The notes: generated by a model not told the origin, from the letters alone. A DNA stretch of 62,000 nt from Cryptomeria japonica (GCF_030272615.1 NC_081413.1:719897867-719959866); one strand, 5' to 3'; positions 10,029 to 21,754 are shown, counted from the stretch's first letter. Translations and numbers: made by a program.

Positions 10029-11877
10029 TCAGTGTATCCTCTTCATAACCAGGGGGTAATCCTCTCGAGGAGTGAGTGGAATGATGCCAGATGTGGAAGC
10101 AGGAGACATATGAGCCAAAGGCTCTGTATTCCTAATAGTATCAATGTAATCACTAAAAACATGAGGCAGGACTCCCTCAAGTATTTCCAATTCATGCTCC
10201 ACAAGTTTGTTGGCCAACTCCAAGGGGTCTTCAATCTTTTGTAGCACATTCTCATCCATTTTCCTTCTAAAAAGCTTCCATTTATAAGCCTGCATTTCTT
10301 TCTCAAACTTTATTCGCTTCACTCTGGCCTCTTCTCTGCCAATGTTCTTAATGAGGTCATCTGGTAGGTAAGATTTATGCTCTCCAGCCTTCAGCTTTTG
10401 TGATGACCGGGCTATCCTTATGTATCCTTCAGGATCAAAATTGGGCCTTGGATCCCCCATAGCCATGCCATAATAATCCAATTTTGTCTGTAGTAGGCCA
10501 TAACTCTTTGAACTTTTCATAATAAAATTTGAAAATACTAACAACCCAGGTACAATTGATTGTTTCTCATGGCTTATCAAATGTTCTGTACTCACTATTG
10601 ATAGTTGCCTCACAATTTCCAGACAAGCCACTTTGTTAGGGACTGTAAGTGGTAGTAAGTATGGTCTCCCTTTGAACCCATATACCTTGACTTGTGTGCA
10701 GTCTAAAAAAACAATACCATTCTCCCCAATTGTGTTCAATTGAGGGATCTTCAGTGAAATCTTTTGGTCTTAGGATTCTTTGAACCTTTGGTGCAAGGGC
10801 ATGATCGCACGGGCATCCCAACAGTCTATATAATGGCTTGACAAAGAACTCCTCAAAATGCCAATATTGATTATTCGCATACCTCTGGTCCCATGATGAA
10901 ACCCATAGTTGCACGGGTTTTCTCATCTCGGCATTGTCATATGTCCTGACACATAACTCTTCTGGCCATAACCCTTCATCTTGGCCCACATATAATAGCA
11001 TATGCATAAGTAAGGAATAATGCTTGAAATGAACATTGATGACATCCCCCTTTAACTTTTCTAACCCATGATTCAAAACCTCAACCAAATAAGCAAAAAA
11101 ATCAAAGAAGCGGGGGTCCTTAGACTGCAAATCAGCACAAATGACCATGGCTGCAATATCTATCAAAGGATAGGCTTTTATCCCTAGCACTTGGGCAACA
11201 CAGTAATAGGTATACTTGAAATATGGATGGAAAGAGTTGACATCATAGGGAGCTTTGTCATCCTGACCTAGTGGCACTAAGGACCCTGCATTCCTAGGTC
11301 TATGTATAGGGAGTCTCCATGTTTTGTAAATGTGCCCTAGGTTAAAATATTCACTTGTTAACTTCTTGAGGTCAATCAATTCTTCAAATCCCCAATCCAG
11401 CTCGAACACGGTGTCAATAACCTCCTTTATGATTGCAAGAATTGGCTCACCCATGTAGTTATATATGGTCCTGGTTTTAGGGTCATAATTGTTTGCCAAT
11501 GCCTTCATGAGCTCCACATTCATGAATACATTAGCCACAGCTAGCCTTCCTAAGTTCAATTGCCATAAATTGTTGATAGGTTGAGGGGAAACTCTTCTGT
11601 TGTACCCATATATCAATAATTCATACCCTCTCAATTCTGTCCATATGTCTCCAAGATCCTCAAACCAGTCCTGCAGGCCTTCCTCATCAGCTCTAATCTT
11701 CTTGGACCTCAAACTGGATGATGGGCATTGGTCAATCAGGTCCTGGGCCAAAGAATGCCCTTCCCTTTTCTGTCTTTTAGGTTTTTCTTTTGCAGCGATA
11801 AGTTCTTTTCCCTTTCTGGTCTTATTAGTTTTTGATGATGATTCCATTTGAATTTTAAAAAAGAGGTCTATGTGCAA
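10029..11877 (-). pseudogene. unknown large protein, copy 2, N-terminal globular part
   Basis: This is the better preserved copy of the unknown family. An open frame runs from 11,877 to 10,636 (413 codons). The likely start is the inner Met at 11,847, which opens a basic Lys/Arg-rich N-terminus. A frame change near 10,700 at an A7 run moves the reading into 10,029-10,739, and another near 10,050 leads to the C-terminal part. Blocks shared with copy 1 are WQLNLGRLAVANVFMNV, YSLLMHMLLYVG, LRPKDFTEDPSIEHNWG, VYGFKGRPYLLP and LPDDLIKN. Between the first two lies a stretch rich in aromatic residues. Full length would be about 1,000 residues, as in copy 1. I see no known domain and no adjacent LTR or primer site. 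Confidence 0.65.
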
Positions 11878-12119
11878 ACAACTTACTTGGTATTACTGAG
11901 CTCTATCTATGAATTCGCCCAATTCTTACTTTCAGTTCATCGCCTATGAATTCCTTAATGTTGTGTGCTTTGATGTTGATCCACTACTTATGGCGTATTC
12001 AATCAGTTAGTAATGGCCGTTTTGGACAACGGTCACTTGAGCACATGTTCGAATTTAATGGAGATGTGACCTTTCATGGGATTTGTTTCTGATTTTCGCG
12101 GCAATCAATAATCATTTCA
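11878..12119. other. upstream flank of the copy 2 pseudogene
   Basis: Non-coding. No TATA box or primer site that I can support. Confidence 0.4.
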
Positions 12120-12744
12120 ATGAGGATATATCTTTTGATCATTTGTTTCTTTAGTCCATCGATCTCTTTGTTTCTATCGACAATACTTTTGTTTCAAATA
12201 TTACTTCTATCAAGTATTTTTTCCCTTCATTGAAATACTGTATTCGGTCAGTATGACTGTCTCCTCATCGAAACATATCTAATATCCATCAGGTCTTATG
12301 TCGAAGAAACCTTGGGCTTCGGTGTGCTCCTTTATTTTTACATCGAAATACTTCTTTCATCGATATCGCTATGCCCCATCGATGAATGAGTCTATTATCT
12401 CAGCGATAAAGTTACATTGGCAAAACCACGCATATCGAGAACATGCCTTTTAACCTCCTCGAAACCTATATCCTCATCGATATCTTTTATCGATATAGCT
12501 TCCTTTTGTCTGATCGATATTATTCTTTCAATGAAAATGCTCCTTTCGGTGAGTCCTTTTTATGTTGCACTGATAGTATTATTTCCTCGAGAACTTTTCC
12601 TGTCGATGAAGACCCTCTCTGCTTTCTTCGATATCTTTTGTCGATGAAGTTATTATCTTTGGTGAGTCCTTTCTAGAATTCATTGGTGTTTCCTTCCTTG
12701 GATGGCTCTTTTATATCGATGAGACATTGCTGGGTCTCATCGAT
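12120..12744. repeat. TCGATGA-rich dispersed repeat, copy C
   Basis: This is the longest copy of the repeat seen at 190-745 and 7,056-7,290. It has the same block order as copy A (GTCGAAGAAACCTTGGGCTT, CATCGATATCGCTATG, GAACATGCCTTTTA, CTCCTTTCGGTGAG). Its right end forms one arm of the palindrome at 12,685-12,819. Confidence 0.6.
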
Positions 12745-12819
12745 CCAAATTCAAAAGGTATCAATGAGACCCAGTGATGTCTCATTGATATAAAAGAGCC
12801 ATCGAAGGAAGGAAACACC
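12685..12819. repeat. inverted repeat, about 58-bp arms
   Basis: The left arm (about 12,685-12,742) and right arm (about 12,762-12,819) are reverse complements with about four mismatches, separated by about 19 bases. The left arm starts GGTGTTTCCTTCCTTG and the right arm ends CGAAGGAAGGAAACACC. The left arm is the end of repeat copy C, so the right arm is the same repeat end in opposite orientation. This suggests a fold-back structure or a head-to-head junction. Confidence 0.85.
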
Positions 12820-13075
12820 GACATCGATAATAATTTTTTTTTTTTGATAAAAATTATCATCGTCAAAACTATGACGACTACCAAGCTTTTGACCGACGAT
12901 GTAACTGGTGGACATATAGCATCGGCAGAGTCCATTGGATTGTCGTATTTCCGATGGGTATGGCATCATCGACCAATCCGATGCCGAGTTTTTGATGGTT
13001 GATTTTGTCATCACTCCGACAAAAATTCATCGCAAATCTGACAAATGGCCATCGGAAATCAGCTCCAAATGTACT
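12820..13075. other. no recognisable feature; left junction of E1
   Basis: It includes a T-rich run near 12,833-12,845 and scattered ATCG words. Similarity to the E1 LTR begins at about 13,076, so this is foreign sequence that replaced the first two thirds of the E1 5' LTR. Confidence 0.45.
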
Positions 13076-13443
13076 AGTGTCATTTTGTGATTGAGCAGTG
13101 AACTCTAGGCAGTTGGCCTTTCTGCATGTGCAAAATCCATATTGAACACACATACTATCTATAGTAGTATCATTTGATTGTGGGTAAGGCTTCCCACTGT
13201 GGTTTTTCCCCTTATAGGGTTTCCACATATAAATAATTGTGTTATGTGTTGTGGATGTTATTGTCTTTCTGTTTCATGCATTAATCTTTACCAGTACTGC
13301 AATTAACTGTTAAGACTGTCTGTCAGCATAAAGTTTGGTTTATCAGTATTAAGCATTAAGTTTTGGTTAAGTTAATTTTGGTTGAATTTACTAGACAACT
13401 GATTCAGCCTCCCTCCCCTCTTAGTTGTCTCTGGGACCTAACA
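13076..13443 (+). repeat. E1 5' LTR, truncated on the left
   Basis: This matches the last 355-370 bases of the E1 3' LTR (20,005-20,174 joined to 27,924-28,111) and ends CCTAACA before the primer site. Roughly the first 700 bases of the LTR are absent, including the U3 start. The conserved GTGGTTTTTCC module lies at about 13,190-13,232 and the C-rich hairpin at 13,394-13,429. Confidence 0.85.
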
Positions 13444-13445
13444 AT

Positions 13446-13457
13446 TGGTATCAGAGC
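13446..13457 (+). other. E1 primer binding site (tRNA-iMet)
   Basis: TGGTATCAGAGC, a perfect match to the plant initiator tRNA 3' end, two bases after the LTR. Confidence 0.9.
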
Positions 13458-13500
13458 CTAGTCCTCTTTTTGTAGAAGTTTAATAGCTTGAGGAGATCCA

Positions 13501-14580
13501 ATGTCTTCTAACTATTTCAGGAAGGACAGCCCGAAACTTGATGGAACTAACTATGGCATATGGAAGATCAGGATGGAGATATATTCAAATTGCATTGGAA
13601 AGGACATATGGGATGTTAAAAAGAATGGCTATACTACTCCTACTCAAGGTCAACCTATTCCACCTAACTTGGCTAAAGATGAGGAAAATGATTGCAAAGC
13701 AAGAGAAGCACTTTTGAGCACATTGTCAAATCAGCAAGTCATGGGATTGTCTAATAGATCTACTGCTAAAGCTATTTGGGACAAATTGGAAACATTGAAT
13801 CAAGGAGATTCCACAGTCAAAATTGCAAAACTTGAATGCTTCTGGGTCAGGTTTAAAAATCTGAAAATGGAAAAAGAAGAAGAAAGAATTTCTGCTTTTA
13901 TGGAAAGAGTAAATGAAATTGTTTTGGGTATACAATATTGTGGAGGAACCTTAAGTGAAGATGAGATTGTTTCTAAAGTTTTAAGAGATTTTCCACCGGT
14001 ATATAAAATGAAAGTTACTGCTATAAATGAATTGAGAACAATGCCTAATGCATCAATATCTAGAGACACTTTGGTTGGAAAACTTTCAACTTTTGAGCTT
14101 GAGGAATTTGGTCCCATTACTACTATCAAGACAAATCTAGCTTTCAAGAAATCATCATCAACTGCAACATCATCATCATCTGATAAATCTGATTGGAAAT
14201 CCTTCTATGCAAGAGAACTTGAAGAAAGTGGGAGAGAAAATGAAGAACTGAAAGAATTTGAAGCACTATTTGCAAGGAAAATGCCTAAAGGTCCAATTGG
14301 AAGTAAGTATGAAGGTAAAGCACCCTTTAAATATTTTAACTATAATAAGATTGGTCATATGGCTTCTAGATGCCCTGATAGACATGAAGGATTAAGAGAA
14401 GAAGCTAAAAGAACATATAAGCCTAACCCTGACTATTAGAAATACAAGTTTAAGAAGAATAGAGATAAATCTTGTTATTATGTCGATGAAGGAGTTACTG
14501 ATGATTCTGATGAAGATCCAGCAGACAATGGATGGGCTTCTGTTGCTATAACAGAAGATAAACTGGCACCTACTATTCAA
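13501..14580 (+). pseudogene. gag: E1 gag
   Basis: The Met at 13,501, 43 bases after the primer site, opens 312 codons. The N-terminal part has the copia gag pattern: PKLDGTNYGIWKIRME, then AREALLSTLS, AKAIWDKLETLNQG, an EEERISAFMERVNEI helix, and EDEIVSKVLRDFPP. A zinc knuckle of the CCHC type lies at about 14,329-14,376 but is damaged: the first Cys is Tyr and the second position is also Tyr (YFNYNKIGHMASRC). A TAG at 14,437-14,439 ends the open frame. Beyond it the acidic linker reads on in the same frame toward the protease. The product would form the cytoplasmic capsid and bind element RNA. Confidence 0.85.
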
Positions 14581-14706
14581 CTGGTACAGCAGGACCTGGC
14601 AGCTAAAGTTAAAGATAAGGATGAATGGATTATTGATTCAGGATGTTCACATCATATGACTGGTGATAACAGTAAATTCTTAACCTTTCAGGATTACAAT
14701 GGAGGT
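14581..14706 (+). pseudogene. pol: E1 pol: protease, interrupted
   Basis: The aspartic protease motif IIDSGCSHHMTGD is read at about 14,629-14,667. The catalytic Asp-Ser-Gly is intact, with the SGCSHHMTG form usual in plant copia. Immediately after 'aatggaggt' the similarity to E5 breaks off at the 1.3-kb insertion and resumes at about 16,001 (AGTAAGATTTGGAGATG). The protease is therefore split in two. Confidence 0.8.
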
Positions 14707-16000
14707 TTCCCGGTGGGAAGGTTCTAACTATATTACCGCACTCCATAGCTACATATAGAATATTATTATTCGGTTACCCCATTACGTGTTTAAATGAAGG
14801 GGTTGATTAGTGAGGTGGGCTTCAGCACAACACTTCAAAGCACATGTTATATGAATCAACCATAATGATATGGCCCTCACCTTCCTAAGGTCAGGTTCAT
14901 GTGAAACCCAATCATAGTTATACATAGTATGAGTTGATTGATTGGGTGAAGGGATTGTCCGAAAGCAATAAAAGAATATGCTCAACTTCTAGGGGTCTAG
15001 AGGTCACACCCTCAATCACCTCTTAACACACAAACCACACTAACAATAATATTTCCTTGCTCTAATTACATTTTAATAAGTGAGAACCTTAAAGAAAGAG
15101 TTGTTCAATCCCATCTCTAGTTCCCATGCTCCTTTGTTTGTTACCAGGTGAGTGAAATACTCTCTTTCCTACCAAATGGCTTGCTCTCGTAGGATAATTC
15201 AGTGGGGCAATCAAAATGCCAAGGAGAGGGAAGGTAAGGTATCGTATAAAGAAAGTTGGATGTCTATATGGATGGGTTACTGGTCATTCTTTATATATGT
15301 AATAACACTTTTATTCTCATCTCTCTAGTTATAATCAACTCATATCGATCAATTACTGTGACTGAATGAATAATCGTGTAAAGTATTAATTAATAAAACC
15401 CATCTTTAGGTAAATAATAAGGGTTTTCTCATGAATCAAGTTCTCAGTGATTAGAGTTAATAGATGTCATTATTTGCATTTCATGATACAAGCCCTCAAC
15501 ATAATATATAGGCTATGGAATTGGAATTGCTTATTAATATACACAGCCTAAGGCACACTTCACTTTGCCACTATTATATTAAGCAGACCACACCTATTTC
15601 TTTAGGTCATAAGGGTGGGTGGATTGTGCAACAAATCGACATGGTTCGATGTCCAGCAACCTTCAGCGACATATAAGTAACTGGAGAATGAGTGTTATTA
15701 TGATAGGTCAGCAAAGCGATTTATAATGCAGAGACACATGATACAGTAATTGACAGATTGATGCCATTTCTTGCCATTTGTGGTTGTATAAGGGTTTGAC
15801 AAGAAAGAAGGTGGAGCCGGAGGTGATTCAATTGACTCAATAAGGATGGAACTATATGCTCTTTCAGAAGGAAGTGTTAACCTTTTCTTTTAGGTGTGAT
15901 TCTATGCTCATGCACATAGAGAGACAACAGATATCTTGATCTGTGTCCATCTATTGATCCATCTCATCTTCACTCAGAGAAGTCCCTGTCGTTCCCCGGC
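14707..16000. mobile_element. 1.3-kb unidentified insertion in the E1 protease
   Basis: The edges are clear from alignment to E5, which reads through at 55,075-55,095. The flanks carry a short imperfect direct repeat (TTCCCGGT at 14,707-14,714 and TTCCCCGGC at 15,992-16,000). The ends could form a short inverted pair GGGAA..TTCCC. No coding region longer than about 65 codons and no LTR or primer site is seen inside. It is probably a non-autonomous element, but I cannot assign a class. Confidence 0.65.
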
Positions 16001-17288
16001 TAGTAAGATTTGGAGATGATAAAGCTTGTTTGATCAAAGGAAAAGGTACTATATCTTTTGATGGTAAGCACAATACTGATAATGTTTACTATGTTGAAGG
16101 TTTGAAGCATAATCTTTTGAGTGTTGGTCAATTAGTTGAGAAAGGATTTCAGTTACAATTCAAGAATGGTAAATGCAAAATCTTAAACAGAACTGGTTTG
16201 GAAATTGCAACCAGTAATCAGACTAGAGGTAATATCTTTCATTTGAACAACAATGAGAAAGCATGTTTGATTGCACATATTGATGAAAGTTGGTTATGGC
16301 ATAAGAGACTTTGTCATGTAAATTTTGATTGCATTGTGAAAATCAGTACTACTAAGGCAGTAAGAGATTTACCTAAGATTGTTAAACCTCACAATCTAGT
16401 ATGTAAGGAATGTCAATTTGGAAAGCAAGTTAGAGCAACTTTCAAGAGTATTCCAGAGAAGTCTAACAATGTTCTTGATTTAATTCATACCGATTTATGT
16501 GGTCCAGCAAGAACTAGAAGTATACAAGGAGATAGGTAGTTTATGTTAATCATTGATGACTATTCTAGAATGTGTTGGGTTACTTTTCTTAGAGAAAAAT
16601 CTGCAGCATTTGGGAAATTCAAACTATTCAAGGTGATGGTAGAAAATGAAACCGGCAAGAAAATCAAATGTTTGAGATCAGATAAAGGAGGTGAATTCAC
16701 ATCTAAGGAATTTAATACATTCTGTGAAGTGAATGGGCTCAGAAGACAGTTATCAGCACCCCGGACACCCCAGCAAAATGGAATTGTGAAAAGGAAAAAC
16801 AGACTTATCTTGGATGTAGCCAGAAGTATGATATCAAAAGCAAATCTACCTCATATATACTAGAGAGAAGTGGTCAATACAGTTGTTTATACATTCAATA
16901 GAGTACACATCAGAGGTGAAACTGGTAAGACCCCACATGAACTATGGGTTGGTATTACTCCTACTCTTAAATATTTCAAATATTTGGAAGTAAATGCTAT
17001 ATTAGAAGAGATGAGTATATTGGCAAATTTGATCCTAAAAGTGATGAAGGAATATTTCTTGGTTATTCATCTAAGAGCGAGGCATATAGATGTTTTAACA
17101 AGAGATTGCAGAAAATTGTTGAGAGTGCAAATGTGAAGATTGATGAACAGTTTAGAGGAAATTCAAGGTACACAGACTTTGAACCAGCAATAGAGATAAT
17201 AATAAATGAACCTGCTGAGAATACACCGGTACAGAATGGTGATCCATTTACACCGGCATCATCTAGAGATTCAACAGTCATTGAAGAA
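16001..17288 (+). pseudogene. pol: E1 pol: integrase
   Basis: The remaining protease tail (GLKHNLLSVGQL) leads to the GAG-pre-integrase zinc-binding segment (LWHKRLCHVNFD ... VCKECQFGKQ, about 16,295-16,430). The catalytic core follows with HTDLCGP (first Asp), LRSDKGGEFTS (second Asp) and PQQNGIVKRKNR. The Glu expected in the last motif (VERKNR) is Lys, so the DDE triad is broken. In-frame stops lie at 16,537-16,539 and 16,861-16,863 (TGG changed to TAG), and a frameshift lies near 16,985. The stop at 17,289-17,291 is shared with E5. The protein would insert the DNA copy in the nucleus. Confidence 0.85.
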
Positions 17289-18134
17289 TAGCAGCAAGTA
17301 AAAACACCCCAGTATGTAAGATTGAATCATTCTGAAGATCAGATAATTGGAAACAAATTTCAAGGAGTTATGACTAGAGGAAGATTGGCAAATGAAGAGG
17401 TATTTCTTATTTCTCAAATTGAACCTACCTCAATTAATGAGGCATGTGAAGATAAATATTGGATTAAAGCTATGGAAGATGAATTAGAACAAATCGAAAG
17501 GAATAACACTTGGTCATTAGTTCCCCGGCCTAAAGACAAAAATGTAATTGAAACTAAATGGGTTTTTAGAAATAAACTTAATGAAGATGGCTTGGTAATT
17601 AGAAACAAAGAAAGATTAGTGTGTAGGGGATATTCTCAGAAAGAAGGAATTGGTTACAATGAAACCTTTGCACCGGTAGCTAGAATTGAGGTGATCAAAC
17701 TTTTATTGGCTTTTGCAGGACACAAGAACTATAAAGTATATCAAATGGATGTTAAATGTGCATTTCTGAATGGAGTTCTTGAAGAAGAAGTCTATATTGA
17801 ACAACCTAATGGATTTTCTTTGACAGATAACAAAGACATGGTTTGCAGGTTAAGGAAAGCTTTATATGGATTGAAACAAGCTCCTAGAGCTTGATATGCT
17901 AGATCGGACAAATATCTTTTGAAGCTTGGTTACACTAAAGGTAATGCTAACAGCAATCTATACTACAAAGTGACAAATGATGACATCTTGGTTATTGAAG
18001 TTTTTGTTGATGACATAATCTTTGGAGGAGAAGATGGTTTGTGTAAAGAATTTTCTAACAAAATGCAGCAAGAATTTGAAATGTCTATGATTGGAGAGAT
18101 AAAAAAAATTAGGATTGTAGATTTCACAGAATGA
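17289..18134 (+). pseudogene. pol: E1 pol: reverse transcriptase
   Basis: This follows the shared TAG. Copia reverse transcriptase landmarks in order are: [60 protein letters not shown] and the catalytic FVDDIIFGG (about 18,001-18,030). A TGA at 17,893-17,895 replaces the Trp that follows QAPRA. At about 18,104-18,125 an A8 run and lost bases change the frame just where other copies read FFLGLQI. It would have copied element RNA into DNA in the capsid. Confidence 0.85.
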
Positions 18135-18165
18135 TAAAGGTATATTCCTATGTCAATCTAAGTAC

Positions 18166-18957
18166 TTGAAGGAATTACTAAAGAAATTTGGCATGGAAAA
18201 CTGTAAACTGGTAAGCACACCTATGACTACAACTGATAAATTATCTTTGAAGGATGAATCGATGCCTGTTAATCTGACTAGATACGAATGTATGATAGGA
18301 GGTTTACTATATTTGACACAAACAAGACCTGATATTATGAATGCAGTATGTATTGTTTCAAGATTTCAGAGTAATCCTAAAGAAAATCATGAATCAGCAG
18401 TGAAAAGGATTTTCCAGTACCTACAAGGCACTACAAATCTTTGTTTATGGTATCCTAAAGATGAAAATTTTGACTTATGTGCATACCGAGATGCTAATTG
18501 GGTAGGAGATGTGGATGACATAAAAAACACCACCGGCGAAGCATTTTTTCTTGGCAGCAGACTAATTTCATGGTTGAGCAAGAAACAAAGTTGTACAAGT
18601 CTATCAACAGTAGAATCAGAATATGTTGCAGCAACAACTAATTGTACATAGGTATTATGGATCAAGCAAATATTGAAAGACATAAAGGTAAAATGCAAGA
18701 AACCTATAACTATCTACTGTGATAATATGGAAGCAATTGACATATCAAAGAACCCAGTATTTCACTCTAAGACTTAACATGTTTCTATCAAATTCAATTT
18801 TCTAAAGGAGTATGTTGAAGAAAAAGAAGTGAAATCGGTTTATGTGAATACTAAAGAGCAGATTGCAAATATTTTTACAAAGACTTTGCCTAAGGAAACA
18901 TTTGAATATCTCAGAGAGCAACTTGGAGTCCTACCCCCACCAATAGAGACTTAGACA
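18166..18957 (+). pseudogene. pol: E1 pol: RNase H
   Basis: Motifs in order are TRPDIMNAV, DANWVGDVDD (Arg of DDRKST changed to Ile in DDIKNT), STVESEYVA, IYCDNMEAIDISKN and TKEQIANIFTKTLPKETFEYL, ending PPPIET at about 18,953. Stops lie at 18,649 (CAG to TAG) and 18,777 (TAA where related copies read AAA). The acidic active-site residues are still legible. The domain degrades the RNA strand during reverse transcription. Confidence 0.85.
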
Positions 18958-19095
18958 GTTGATATTTTTCATCAACCGGTAGAATTAACAGAGAAATCTT
19001 TTATTCTGGTTTTGATGAGGAGAGCTACTTCTGAGGGGGAGTATAATAAGTTGGTATTTTGTATTTGGTTTTGTATTTCTTTGGCATTTGATGTC

Positions 19096-19298
19096 AAAGG
19101 GGGAGAGATTGATATGGAAAAACACATTATCTTTTTATTTTGGGAGAGATTATTCCTAGAGGGATAGATATTATGTATTTTTTATTTCTAGTTAATGATC
19201 TCTTTGGGAGATTGTTGGTTTTTGGTTTTTGGCATTTTTGTTTTGGCACTTTGATGGTTTTTCCATCTTGTGTTGCCATCAATGCCAAAGGGGGAGAT
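19096..19298 (+). other. E1 doubled polypurine tract
   Basis: AAAGGGGGAGAGATT at 19,096-19,110 and AAAGGGGGAGAT at 19,287-19,298. The second abuts the 3' LTR and would prime plus-strand synthesis. The upstream copy follows 'tttgatgtc' as in the other copia elements here. Confidence 0.8.
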
Positions 19299-20174
19299 TG
19301 TTGGCATTTTGGATATGTTGATATGGTGTTGTCATTGATATCAACACTTGTCATCACTTGTCAACACTTATCAGCACTTGGAGATTTTGGTTATGTTCAC
19401 CGACAAGTCAGAGACTTATGCAAAGTCACCGGTATTTGGTTCACCAGTAGATTATATTGTTCACCGGCATTTGGAATGACTTGGAAACTACTTGGTTATG
19501 TCAAAGACATTATTCGATCACTTGGTTTTGGCAATTTGGTTAATTGTTTACTCGGGTTTGCATATTTTTTGTTACCGACAAATAAGTCCAAGATAAGCAT
19601 CGGCAGACATATCTATTCCAGATCAGCACTGCATGTTATCGAGATGATTTATTATTATTGTAAATGCATTGAGCCAACATCATGCATCGGATATTGATTT
19701 ACTTGTAATTGATTTTATTGTAATATCTTTTAGTGAGCCGACCTATCCAAATTGGTCTTAGGTTATGGTACAAATGTAAGATCTCATTTGTGAAATTAAG
19801 AAGATAATGTGAAAAGGATTACAATAACGTATATGCGAAAATAAGCAAAGCTATACACGTAGACATCATTTGAAGGTTGAAGGAAGGATTTTGTGAAGGC
19901 AATAAGAACTAAACCGGTACTAAATCCAGCATATGAAGATGTTATTTTATGCAGTACATTATCATTGGATTTAACCATCCAATTGTCGTCAGTGTGACTC
20001 TCATTTTGTGATTGAGCAGTGAGCTCTAGGCAGTTGTCCTTTCTGCATGTGCAGAATCCATATTGTACACACATACTATCTGCAGTAGTATTATTTGATT
20101 GTGGGTAAGGCTTCCCACCATGTTTTTTCCCCTTACAAGGTTTCCACGTACAAATAATTATGTTATGTGTTGTG
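19299..20174 (+). repeat. E1 3' LTR, first part
   Basis: It begins TGTTGGCATTTTGG directly after the polypurine tract and runs to TTATGTGTTGTG, where E2 is inserted. The last five bases TTGTG (20,170-20,174) are the E2 target duplication. The continuation is at 27,924-28,111. Confidence 0.9.
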
Positions 20175-21690
20175 TGTTGGCAATATTGCATTATAACAGA
20201 CAATGAAAGATTGTTGGCATTTCAATAAGGATATTGAGAAGATTGTTGATGATTATGGATATAACTGATTAAAGATGTTTTACTATCTTGATATTAATAT
20301 TTTGTCATTGATGTCAAGAAATTGATTTTCTAATTCAGTATGATGTTGCCATATCTTAAGAAGTATGATATGAAGATTATAAAGAAGTCGATAAAAGACA
20401 CAGGAAAGAATATGATGAATAAAAGGATGAATAAAGTATTCAATGGGCAACTACTACCGAGTCAGACAATGATGAGATCATGATGTTTTAGATTGTTTTA
20501 GCATCATACATATGTTGTAAAATGTAAAGGTTAATACTATACTATGTTATCAAGCAATGAACCTAGTCGGTAAACCCTAAGGTTATCGCTATCAGTTAAT
20601 GAAGGCGGAATGTCTACCGAGTGAAGTTTAGTATTCACCGAGTTGTAACCGAGCTATAACAGAAAGCATTAAATGTTTGCATATGGTATTTAATGAAAGA
20701 AGCTGATGAGCTGGAGCGGATCAATGATTGGTAAGCCATGGAAGAAGTTTGTTAACGAATCTAAGGCAATGGAAAGTTGGCATGAAGATCTATAGCTCAG
20801 ATTGAACCGCAATACCTTGGCACAAGTTCCAAGACTATTATTCAAGTTCCAAGGCGGGGTAAAATGTTTTCAAATCGAAAGATGCATTGAACCTAGACAA
20901 GATTGAAGATCTGATGGCTATGATTGATCATGGGAAATGTGATCAAGGAGATTAAGTGGTTACCTAATTGTTTATAAGTAGGAAACTGTTGATAAAATAT
21001 GTATGCGAGAAAGTGTATGCACAGGGATGCTACATAGTCATTACCGAGCACAGAAGCTTGAAGACCTGTTAGAATAACAGAGTACATAAGCCCAACAGAT
21101 AGAAAAGATTAGTTCTATATCTAGATTGTATTGAACAAATAGGAATCTACTTTAGCATTTTAGATGTGAAGTTGCAGATAGATTTTACTATTGTTATTTT
21201 GTGAAAGTGACAGAAAATATCTTAACCGAGTGGACTTAACAGTCTTATATGTAAATCCTCTAGCAAGGTGACATTCTGATTGAGTGTTTGAAATCCTTTG
21301 ACAAGGTCACTTCTAACAAAGTGAAGATCCTAACAGATCTGAGGGAAATCCCTTAACCGGGTCACATCTACCAATGTGTTTGTAATCTTTAACAGTATTT
21401 GCTTTTAACTGAGCATACTCTAGAAGTGTTTATTTCTTAGTGGGTCCGAAATCCCACAGTGGTTTTTCCCTATTTGGGTTTCCACGTTAAATCTGGTGTT
21501 ATGAGGTTTATATTGTTCATATGCTTTTGAGTTTGCATGTTTGACAGTTTTGGTTATATGACTGATATATATGTTACCGAGGTTGAATCTGATGTTTTTA
21601 TGGATGATTAAGTTTGTATGATTCACCCCCCCCCCCCTTTCATCTTGTTGGCTATTGGATCTATACTTATATTAAGTATCAGAACTATCA
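20175..21690 (+). repeat. E2 5' LTR
   Basis: 1,516 bp, TGTTGGCAATATTG to ACTATCA. A TATA-like TTTATAAGTAGG lies at 20,971-20,982, the conserved GTGGTTTTTCCC module at about 21,457-21,492, and a run of C before the end at about 21,627-21,638. Confidence 0.95.
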
Positions 21691-21692
21691 AT

Positions 21693-21704
21693 TGGTATCA
21701 AAGC
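21693..21704 (+). other. E2 primer binding site
   Basis: TGGTATCAAAGC, one mismatch to the initiator methionine tRNA complement. Confidence 0.85.
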
Positions 21705-21754
21705 TTTGGACTCCAAAAGGAAAGTTTAAAGGCACTTGAGTTAAAGATCCAAAG

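Noticed and set aside
13800-14147. Open frame of 115 codons antisense to E1 gag (similar ones antisense to E5 gag)
   Set aside because: Mirror frame of the gag coding sequence; the sense strand has clear gag motifs.
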